A stretch of 64,000 nucleotides of DNA, taken from VXLM01 sp965242665 (lineage in GTDB: Bacteria > Chloroflexota > Dehalococcoidia > Lucifugimonadales > VXLM01). A program made the translations under genes and the position numbers. The DNA is taken from assembly GCA_965242665.1 (NCBI GenBank), contig OZ251484.1:558001-622000 (forward strand). The letters are read 5' to 3'. This document shows, in pieces, positions 57,985-64,000 of the stretch (position 1 is its first letter; each line of letters opens with the position of its first letter). A model generated the notes under the pieces. The model was not told the DNA's origin. It did not search any database and saw nothing but the letters and a program-made list of their open reading frames with translations.

Positions 57985-59607
57985 TCAGTCGGCTGGGTTC
58001 GCGTCGAGGAAGCCAAGCTCCTGCAGGGTTGCCGAGATGTTGGTATCGAGGCGTGCGGAGTCGGTGTGTTGGGCGCTCCATTGTGCGTTGAGGCGGGTCA
58101 ACTTCTGTGCGAATGGTTCGCCGTCGTCCCGCTGCGGTTCTGCGCCGACGTATCGGCCTGGAGTGAGGATGTAGCCATGTTTTCGCACGTCGTCGATGCT
58201 TGCGCTCTTGCAGAACCCCGGCTCGTCGGCGTAGTTGTTCCCGCTGCGCCAAGCGCGGTAGGCGCCGGCGATGCGTGAGATGTCGTCGTCGGTCAGTTCG
58301 CGATGGGTGCGGTCTACCATGCGTCCGAGTTTGCGCGCATCGATCAACAGAATCTCGCCGCGCCGGTCTCTGGCGTTCTTGTCGGGGCCATTGCGTCGGT
58401 TTCGCGCGAGGAACCAGAGGCAGGCGGGTATCTGCGTGGAGTAGAAGAGTTGGCTAGGCAGGGCGACCATGCAATCCACGATGTCCGCTTCGATGAGTTT
58501 CGCGCGTATTTCGCTTTCGCCTCCCTGGTTGGAGGACATGGATCCGTTTGCGAGGACGAATCCGGCCGTGCCGGTTGGGGCGAGGTGGTGGACGATGTGC
58601 TGCACCCATGCAAAGTTGGCGTTGCCTGCCGGGGGAACGCCGTACCGCCAGCGCTTGTCCTCTTGCAGGCGTTCGCCTCCCCAGTTGCTCACGTTGAACG
58701 GGGGATTGGCGAGGATGAAGTCGGCCTTGAGGTCGGGATAACGGTCGTTGTGGAAGCTGTCGCCGTGCGCAAGCTGCCCGTCGATACCCCGTATGGCAAG
58801 ATTCATCACGGCCAAGCGCCAGGTAGTGTGGTTGGATTCTTGACCATAGATCGCGATGTCGCGCTTGGGCGAGCCGACTCCCGATCGAGTAGCCGGCCGT
58901 GCGTTTCCGTTGCCACTCGCGTGCGCGCGAATGAACTCCACCGACTGGACGAACATGCCGGAGGAGCCGCAGCACGGGTCGTAGACTCGTCCGCGGTATG
59001 GCTGAAGCATCTCGACGAGCAGTCTGACCACGCAGCGCGGGGTGTAGAACTCGCCGCCCTTCTTGCCTTCCGCACTGGCGAACTGCGATAGGAAGTATTC
59101 GTAGACGCGCCCCAGCACATCCTTGGAGCGCGCTTCCTCATTTCCAACCTCGATATTGCTAATGAGGTCGACGAGTTGTCCAAGGCGGTGCTTGTCCAAC
59201 GTGGGTCGGGCGTAGTCTCTGGGCAGTACCCCCTTCAGCGCTGGATTGTCTCGCTCGATGGCGGCCATGGCCTCGTCTACGACGCGGCCAATGGAGGGCT
59301 GGCGCGCGTTGGACTCGAGCAGAGCCCAGCGGGCATCGGAAGGCACCCAGAAGACGTTTTCTGCTCGGTACTCGTCTGGATCCTCCGGGTCTGCGCCTTC
59401 GCTTATTTCGTCTTGGATAGCTACGCGCCTCTCCTCGAAAGCGTCGGAGATGTACTTGAGAAAGATGAGCCCGAGGACGACGTGCTTGTACTGGGCCGCG
59501 TCCATGCTGCCGCGCATGGCGTCCGCCATCTGCCACAGCTTGGCCTCATAGCCCATCGTCGCCCCGTTGTCATCGGGTATACGTTCGTCTTGATGCGGAG
59601 TCGTCAT
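57985..59607 (-). CDS. hsdM: Type I restriction-modification methyltransferase subunit M (HsdM)
   Basis: The DNA adenine methyltransferase subunit, 540 residues. An N-terminal helical domain (LWQMADAMRGSMDAAQYKHV) precedes the catalytic domain, with AdoMet motif DPCCGSSGMF at 210-219 and catalytic NPPF at 301-304 (ILANPPFNVSNWG); FYTPRCVVRLLVEM is the family marker. The ATG at 59607 is chosen over one 26 codons earlier because AAAGGAA precedes it and the upstream residues are not family-like. It is the first gene of the six-gene operon HsdM, HEPN, MNT-HsdS, DUF4365, unknown, HsdR. Confidence 0.96.
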   Translation of the reverse strand: MTTPHQDERIPDDNGATMGYEAKLWQMADAMRGSMDAAQYKHVVLGLIFLKYISDAFEERRVAIQDEISEGADPEDPDEYRAENVFWVPSDARWALLESNARQPSIGRVVDEAMAAIERDNPALKGVLPRDYARPTLDKHRLGQLVDLISNIEVGNEEARSKDVLGRVYEYFLSQFASAEGKKGGEFYTPRCVVRLLVEMLQPYRGRVYDPCCGSSGMFVQSVEFIRAHASGNGNARPATRSGVGSPKRDIAIYGQESNHTTWRLAVMNLAIRGIDGQLAHGDSFHNDRYPDLKADFILANPPFNVSNWGGERLQEDKRWRYGVPPAGNANFAWVQHIVHHLAPTGTAGFVLANGSMSSNQGGESEIRAKLIEADIVDCMVALPSQLFYSTQIPACLWFLARNRRNGPDKNARDRRGEILLIDARKLGRMVDRTHRELTDDDISRIAGAYRAWRSGNNYADEPGFCKSASIDDVRKHGYILTPGRYVGAEPQRDDGEPFAQKLTRLNAQWSAQHTDSARLDTNISATLQELGFLDANPAD

Positions 59608-59759
59608 CGCATTCCTTCCTTTAGTGCAGGGCGGCAACTGGCCCGTCGTCTCTGGTACTTGCCGGACGGCCGCAGGCCCCGCCACCGCGCTCGATATGCC
59701 CGGTCGAGGTCTCGACTCTTACCTCCGAGCGGCCGCATGCGCCGCGCCGAGCGCCCCCA

Positions 59760-59789
59760 AAGGTACTATCCCAGCTCCCTAGTAGTCAA
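59760..59789 (-). promoter_or_regulatory. Possible promoter of the type I R-M operon
   Basis: On the minus strand TTGACT (59789-59784) and TACCTT (59765-59760), 18 bases apart, about 150 bases before the HsdM ATG. The -10 box is weak. Confidence 0.35.
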
Positions 59790-59811
59790 TACGAACGCGG
59801 TAGCATTCTCC

Positions 59812-60062
59812 CCGTCCACGTCTTATCCCGCACCCGTCCACGTCATTCCCGCACCCGCCCACGTCTTATCCCGCACCCGTCCACGTCATTACCGCACCTG
59901 TCCCCGTCATATCCCGCACCCCGTCTACGTCATTCCCGCACCCCGTCTACGTCATATCCCACACCCCGTCTACGTCATATCCCACACCCCGTCTACGTCA
60001 TATCCCGCACCCGTCTACGTCATTCCCGCACCCGTCCACGTCATTCCCGCGCAGGCGGGAAT
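59812..60062. repeat. Tandem array of 20-bp REP half-site units ending in a full palindrome
   Basis: About eleven units of the type CCGTCTACGTCATTCCCGCA, with variants (CATATCCCAC, CTTATCCCGC). A full palindrome with GCAG loop is at 60043-60062. The unit is the reverse complement of that at 20102-20214. Confidence 0.8.
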
Positions 60063-60100
60063 CTCCGGATTCAAGGCCGATACTCCCGCCCCCGTGCAGG

Positions 60101-60826
60101 TCATTCCCGCGCAGGCGGGAATCTCCCCTCCGCGCGCAGCCGCTCGAACATCGCCGCATTGTAATACTCCGTCGGACGCACCCCGTCACGCAACACCATA
60201 TCCCGAATCACCCCCTCCAAATGATCATGCTCCTCCGCCCACTCCAGCACCTCCGCAGCCCACTGCCTCGGCACGCACACCACCCCGTCGTCGTTGCCCA
60301 CGATCAAATCCCCCGGACGAACCGCAATCCCTCCGCACTGAATGACCACGTTCTCCTCATAGGAAAACATGAACGGCGCCTTCCCCGCGGCCACCGTCCC
60401 TCCCGCCGCAAATATCTTGAACCCCATCCTCCGAACCCCCGTAATATCCCGAATCGCGCCGTCCGTAACCACCCCCTCCGCACCATTCATCCGCAGCTGA
60501 AGCAACTTCATCTCTCCCCCGCTCGACGAATACCGCGAACCCCCAACATCGCACACCAGCGCATCACCAACCCCGCACCTCCCCATCGCCCTCGCCTCCG
60601 GCGCATCCCCGCCCGAAGGCGTCTCCTCCACCAAATCCGGACGAGGAGGAACGAACCGCAGCGTCCTCGCGCGCGCAACCAACGTCTCCCCCGCCGTCTG
60701 TGCAAACACCCCCTGCATGAACGACTGCTGATACCCATGGAGCTCATCCAAACCGCTCCACACCGTAGCAACGCTCACCCCCCGATACCGCTCCAACAAA
60801 TCATCCGCCAGATCATTCGACTCCAC
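60101..60826 (-). CDS. RraA-family (hydroxymethyloxoglutarate aldolase-like) protein with REP-encoded C-terminus
   Basis: A 241-residue protein of the RraA/HMG-aldolase fold: VSVATVWSGLDELHG at the start, GDALVCDVGGSRYSSSGGEM, and the active-site GAEGVVTDGAIRDITGV followed by FKIFAAGGTV. Members are metal-dependent retro-aldolases of oxaloacetate-like acids or RNase E inhibitors; the RNase E role is unlikely outside proteobacteria. The last codons (RFPPARE and the TGA stop) are read from a REP palindrome at 60103-60122, so the native C-terminus was replaced or extended. It is a single gene between repeat-rich regions. Confidence 0.85.
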   Translation of the reverse strand: MESNDLADDLLERYRGVSVATVWSGLDELHGYQQSFMQGVFAQTAGETLVARARTLRFVPPRPDLVEETPSGGDAPEARAMGRCGVGDALVCDVGGSRYSSSGGEMKLLQLRMNGAEGVVTDGAIRDITGVRRMGFKIFAAGGTVAAGKAPFMFSYEENVVIQCGGIAVRPGDLIVGNDDGVVCVPRQWAAEVLEWAEEHDHLEGVIRDMVLRDGVRPTEYYNAAMFERLRAEGRFPPARE

Positions 60827-60933
60827 GAACTCTCACCTCCCAATTCCAAATCGTCATCGCCCCGAACACGACCCGCAGCCCAACAAACCCCCGACCCCCA
60901 CCCGCCTACGTCATTCCCGCACCCACCCACGTC

Positions 60934-61030
60934 ATTCCCGCGAAGGCGGGAATCTCCCCCTCACGCCATATCCCACACCCACCCACGTCATTCCCGCATC
61001 CACCCACGTCATTCCCGCGCAGGCGGGAAT
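60934..61030. repeat. Two REP palindromes with half sites between
   Basis: Palindromes at 60934-60953 (loop GAAG) and 61011-61030 (loop GCAG), with CACCCACGTCATTCCCGCA-type half sites between. Part of the 554-base gap between the RraA-like gene and the truncated methyltransferase. Confidence 0.8.
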
Positions 61031-61078
61031 CTCCCCCTCACGTCATATCCCGCACCCACTCACGTCATTCCCGCGTAG

Positions 61079-61201
61079 GGAGACCTTTGAATAACCCCTT
61101 CAAGGGTATGCGAATGGAACCCGGAGCACGCAAAATGAACGGGGGCACCAAGTGCAGAGTATCCCAAAACAACCACTCCGCCTAGTTATTCAAAGGTCTC
61201 C
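61079..61201. mobile_element. 123-bp MITE-like element, copy 2, inside a REP loop
   Basis: Same ends and length as copy 1 (49763-49885) and nearly identical inside. The left flank is ATTCCCGC-GTAG and the right flank is CTAC-GCGGGAAT, so the flanking tetrads are reverse complements instead of direct repeats. Confidence 0.8.
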
Positions 61202-61225
61202 CTACGCGGGAATCCATCACTCGTC

Positions 61226-61341
61226 TTGACAACCCCCACACGCCCGTCATTCCCGCGAAGGCGGGAATCTATCACTCGCCTTGACAACCCCCACACGCCC
61301 GTCATTCCCGCGAAGGCGGGAATCTATCACTCGCCTTGACA
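61226..61341. repeat. 55-bp tandem repeat carrying a -35 box and a REP palindrome
   Basis: TTGACA occurs at 61226, 61281 and 61336, 55 bases apart, each followed by ACCCCCACACGCCCG. In the first two units a REP palindrome (61249-61268, 61304-61323) follows; in the third the sequence continues into a -10 box. Confidence 0.85.
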
Positions 61342-61364
61342 ACCCCCACACGCCCGGATAGAGT
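61336..61364 (+). promoter_or_regulatory. Promoter of the truncated-methyltransferase operon
   Basis: TTGACA (61336-61341), 17 bases, TAGAGT (61359-61364), 16 bases before the ATG at 61381. It is the intact last unit of the 55-bp repeat. Confidence 0.6.
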
Positions 61365-61380
61365 CGACTCCCCTAATCCC

Positions 61381-61494
61381 ATGCCTACCCTCGACTTCAA
61401 AGGCAAGCAACACATCTACGCGCACCACATCACGGTGCCCTACCGCCCCCTCGTGCCCAATGCAACACTACCCTCTAAAGAGGATCGACGATGA
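61381..61494 (+). pseudogene. N-terminal remnant of an adenine-specific DNA methyltransferase
   Basis: A 37-codon frame begins MPTLDFKGKQHIYAHH, followed by VPYRPL, the opening of type III Mod-like / adenine-specific methyltransferases. It then ends after PNATLPSKEDRR, before any catalytic motif. The stop overlaps the next ATG (ATGA), so the fragment now serves as a short translated leader for the membrane protein gene. Confidence 0.55.
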
Positions 61495-62354
61495 CATCTG
61501 TTCGTTCTATACTGACGCGATACCGCTACTATATTGTCGCTGTCCTCTTGACGTTGATGGTGTTCTCTGTGATGTGGGTTCTGGTTGACATGAGGTGGGA
61601 TGATAGATACATGCCGGCAGTGTCGAGTTGGCTGTTTTTTCTCTCCCTGTTGGGGTGGATGTGGGTGATCAAGCTAGTTGGAGCAACCGAACCTGTAGCA
61701 CGAAGCACGAAACGCTACGCAATTCTAGTGATCTTTCCGCTTTTCACAATTGCGTCGATAGGGCTCCTTACGCTGGTCCTCTTACCATGGTCCCTAGCGG
61801 GTGTGTGGGCTGGTGTGATTGGATCGGTGTACTTGCTTGCAACTGCAGCTTTGATTGGAGTGGTTCTCTCACGGGTTTTACCGGACCGCAAATTGCGGAC
61901 GAAATCGCGGTACATCGTAATTGCCCTGATTTCTTTAGGGCTCTCAACTCTGTGGTGTGCGTTGGTTGTTGGGATGTTTTTCCTTCCTCATGTTCTTGGT
62001 TTCCCTGGAGGTCTTATTTTCGTTATTGTCTCTCTATCGATAGTGTTTGGGTCAGCGGGGCCTCTCGTATCTGGTACAGTGTTAATTAGCACTATGAGGC
62101 GTTCGTACCGGAATCGCGTAATCATGATGCTTGGAGTATGGATTGCCATCACGCTTGGAGGATGGGCCGTCATGACCATGCTTCACGACCCTAGTAGATC
62201 ACCATACGCGCACGGTGGTGACATATTCTGGTGTGAAAATACACAGGTAAGGCGGGTCAGCGCGATCAATTACCACACATGGTTCAGCGGTACTAAGTAC
62301 CACTCCTGGTGGGGTATTCCAATTTTTTCCTTGCCGACATGCGGGAACCAATGA
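61491..62354 (+). CDS. Hypothetical polytopic membrane protein
   Basis: A 287-residue protein with about seven or eight hydrophobic helices (for example YYIVAVLLTLMVFSVMWVLV, SWLFFLSLLGWMWVIKLVG, IAITLGGWAVMTML) and a polar C-terminal tail with two cysteines. No family is recognised. The gene is clearly more AT-rich than its neighbours, a hint of foreign origin. AAAGAGG lies inside the preceding methyltransferase remnant, and both ends are coupled by ATGA overlaps with flanking frames. Confidence 0.65.
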   Translation: MTSVRSILTRYRYYIVAVLLTLMVFSVMWVLVDMRWDDRYMPAVSSWLFFLSLLGWMWVIKLVGATEPVARSTKRYAILVIFPLFTIASIGLLTLVLLPWSLAGVWAGVIGSVYLLATAALIGVVLSRVLPDRKLRTKSRYIVIALISLGLSTLWCALVVGMFFLPHVLGFPGGLIFVIVSLSIVFGSAGPLVSGTVLISTMRRSYRNRVIMMLGVWIAITLGGWAVMTMLHDPSRSPYAHGGDIFWCENTQVRRVSAINYHTWFSGTKYHSWWGIPIFSLPTCGNQ

Positions 62355-62716
62355 GACGGACTAGTCTCTTCGTGGCGGGATCCGCAGTTGTGCTTGCGCT
62401 TGTGTTGGTTGGGTGTGCGGCGGACGTGCGCCAACTCCTGCGCCGCCGCCCCGAACGAACCGCGTCTCGACAACCCCCGCACGCCCGGCATATCCCGCAC
62501 CCACCCACGTCATTCCCGCGCAGGCGGGAACCCTACCCCAGAGCCTCCCGCAACTCATTCGCCTTCCGCCGCGCCCGCAACTGCGCCCCCTCCGCCTCCG
62601 CCTCATCCCGCATCCATCCGTCCTTCTTGTTCTGCCTGCACAGGCCGGCCAGTGTGAACTTGTTGAACTTCTTCTCGCCGCACGGACCGCACAGCAAGAT
62701 CCGATTCGTAATATGA
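62351..62716 (+). pseudogene. Lipoprotein start running into a REP palindrome
   Basis: ATG overlaps the stop of the membrane protein (ATGA). The frame encodes a good lipoprotein signal peptide (RRTSLFVAGSAVVLALVLVG followed by CAA), but after about 35 residues it runs into a promoter-like fragment and a REP palindrome (62512-62531). It then continues antisense to the downstream methyltransferase gene. The mature part is therefore lost or was never there. Confidence 0.45.
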
Positions 62717-63873
62717 TTCTCCCCGCCCTCGTCTCGCGGCAAGATATGATCGAGATCCATGAACTCCCGCTCAAGCGACCGACCGCATCCGGCACACGTG
62801 ACGAGACCGGTCGCCGTACCCTGCGCTTCCGCAAGATAGTCGGACATCTCATGCCGAAACAGCCGCTGCCACTTCTCCGGATGCCGCCACATCCAAAGCC
62901 TCAGATCCAGCGAAGCCGCCTCCCCGCCGTCCGTCCGCTCCGGCAGCGTCTCCGTCACCTTCAGCTGCTCCACCGCAACCATGCGCTTCTCCGCTTCCAA
63001 GCGTTGTACGATGAGGTCTTTCGTTTGCTCCCACTTGTCGATGGCGGCCCACTGGCGATTCAAGCGTTCTGCTGCAACGCACGTCGTCCCGCACCCAGCG
63101 AACGGGTCGAGCACAAGGTCGCCCTCGTTGGACGACGCCTTGATGAGATGTTCATACAACGCGAGCGGCTTCTGCGTCGGATAGCCTGTCCGTTCGCTGT
63201 CCATTGAGTTTAGGTTGGGCATGACTATGACATCATCCGGGGTCTTGCCTTTTGGAGGTGCTTTACCCGCCTTCTTGTGTCTCCAGGCCGTCATTCCGCT
63301 CTCATACGGCATCAGTACATCTTCTCGGTTGAAGATTTCTCCTCCATCTTTCACATAGAGCAAGACGATGTCGTGTGCTTTTGCGTGTTGTTTCTTTCCC
63401 CTTGACGCATTCTTGTAGTACCAGACGATCTCGTTCCGAAAGTTCTCCCGCCCGAACACCGCGTCCATCAGCGCCTTGAGATAGTGGCTCGCAGTCGGGT
63501 CGCAGTGAAGATAGATGCTCCCCGTCGGCTTCAGCAGCCGGTGCATCTCTATCAATCGCACGCCCATGAAGCACAGGAACGCCCCCATATCGTCCCCCAA
63601 ATTCGCCCGCGTAGACTTGATGACCGTCCACACCTCCCTCCAGTCGTTCTTGATAGCATCCGTCTGACGCGAATGCGCCTCCTCGTCCCACTTCCAGCGG
63701 TCTTGGAACGACGCCCCGGCCGCCAACGAATCCGGCGTCGCATGAAAATCACGCCCCTTGTTGAACGGCGGATCCGTCGCTATCAGATCGACCGTCTCCG
63801 AATTCATGGCACGCATGAAGTCGATATTGTCTCCCAAAAACAGCGTTCGATTCTCGAAATTGCGTTCTGCCAT
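62533..63873 (-). CDS. Site-specific DNA methyltransferase fused to an HNH nuclease (copy C)
   Basis: The most diverged of the three copies, 446 residues: NRTLFLGDNIDFMRAMNSE, DPPF near residue 36, HCDPTASHYLK, and the canonical AdoMet loop DPFAGCGTT. A linker with KWQRLFRHEM follows, then a C-terminal HNH module (CAGCGRSLER, DLDHILPRDEGGENH, CGPCGEKK) in which the DH and N positions are retained. The ATG at 63873 is preferred over a TTG three codons earlier. Its terminal codons lie one base from a REP palindrome. No cognate restriction or specificity gene is nearby. Confidence 0.88.
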   Translation of the reverse strand: MAERNFENRTLFLGDNIDFMRAMNSETVDLIATDPPFNKGRDFHATPDSLAAGASFQDRWKWDEEAHSRQTDAIKNDWREVWTVIKSTRANLGDDMGAFLCFMGVRLIEMHRLLKPTGSIYLHCDPTASHYLKALMDAVFGRENFRNEIVWYYKNASRGKKQHAKAHDIVLLYVKDGGEIFNREDVLMPYESGMTAWRHKKAGKAPPKGKTPDDVIVMPNLNSMDSERTGYPTQKPLALYEHLIKASSNEGDLVLDPFAGCGTTCVAAERLNRQWAAIDKWEQTKDLIVQRLEAEKRMVAVEQLKVTETLPERTDGGEAASLDLRLWMWRHPEKWQRLFRHEMSDYLAEAQGTATGLVTCAGCGRSLEREFMDLDHILPRDEGGENHITNRILLCGPCGEKKFNKFTLAGLCRQNKKDGWMRDEAEAEGAQLRARRKANELREALG

Positions 63874-63949
63874 CCTACCCAACCATTTCTCGATTCCCTA
63901 TCGTGTTCCCAGTCCCCCATTGCCCGTCCCGCCCCTGCCCCCGTCATAT

Positions 63950-64000
63950 CCCTCTGTCATTCCCGCACCCACGTCATTCCTCTGTCTACGTCATTCCCGC
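63950..64000. repeat. REP half sites at the window end
   Basis: Several CGTCATTCCCGC/CTCTGTCATTCCCGCACCC-type half sites run off the window edge, upstream of methyltransferase-HNH copy C. Confidence 0.7.

Noticed and set aside
61226..61341. 55-bp repeats as a CRISPR array
   Set aside because: Only two or three units, no variable spacers; the unit contains a -35 box plus a REP palindrome.

Overview
The window looks like about 64 kb of a GC-rich bacterial chromosome, most like Chloroflexota (possibly a SAR202-type marine or sponge-associated lineage). This is inference from protein style only: several lipoproteins have a lipobox cysteine followed by long Pro/Thr/Ala linkers, and the peptide-type binding protein begins with a lipobox cysteine, a Ser/Asp patch and an Ala/Pro/Thr linker. 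No rRNA or tRNA gene was seen, so the placement cannot be confirmed here.

Layout. 1-7.1 kb (minus strand): the N-terminus of an AlbA_2-type protein, an ABC ATPase, a TIM-barrel amidohydrolase, a DNA methyltransferase-HNH fusion and two tandem arylsulfotransferase-like lipoproteins. 7.4-15.8 kb (plus): a peptide-type ABC binding protein and two permeases, then a glyoxalase-fold protein, a hydroxypyruvate isomerase-like protein and a transketolase/pyruvate dehydrogenase E1-like enzyme. 15.9-23.4 kb: a small coiled-coil membrane protein, a cadherin/leucine-rich-repeat surface protein with a decayed 3' end, a PD40 lipoprotein, a secreted cyclophilin and a VWA-like membrane protein. 24-36 kb: a GMC oxidoreductase with its small subunit, a methyltransferase-Mrr nuclease fusion, a TPR lipoprotein, an MFS transporter, a tandemly duplicated repeat protein, two ABC permeases, a sulfotransferase and an O-antigen ligase-like protein. 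36-38 kb: a HEPN + TIR-like pair followed by two duplicated small membrane proteins. 38-50 kb: LivM, a ketopantoate reductase-like enzyme, an alpha/alpha-toroid protein, a second methyltransferase-HNH fusion, Mrp and MIP18 Fe-S factors, a lipoprotein behind a duplicated promoter, and UvrB. 50.8-59.6 kb (minus): a six-gene type I restriction operon. 60-64 kb: an RraA-like protein, many palindromic repeats, a short operon headed by a methyltransferase remnant, and a third methyltransferase-HNH fusion.

The most notable system is the type I restriction locus. HsdM is followed by a HEPN toxin-like protein with an R-x4-H-x-Y motif. Next comes an HsdS whose N-terminus is an MNT nucleotidyltransferase (GS-x10-D-x-D), then a DUF4365 nuclease-like protein, an unrecognised 376-residue protein and HsdR. 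A HEPN/MNT toxin-antitoxin pair therefore appears to be built into the specificity subunit of a restriction system. With four methyltransferase-nuclease fusions and the HEPN-TIR pair, the window is unusually rich in putative anti-invader genes.

The intergenic DNA is dominated by a REP/dRS3-like palindrome (ATTCCCGC-NNNN-GCGGGAAT) and 20-bp arrays of its half site. Two copies of a 123-bp MITE-like element sit exactly in the loop of this palindrome. One palindrome supplies the last codons and stop of the RraA-like gene, and another lies inside an amplified promoter fragment.
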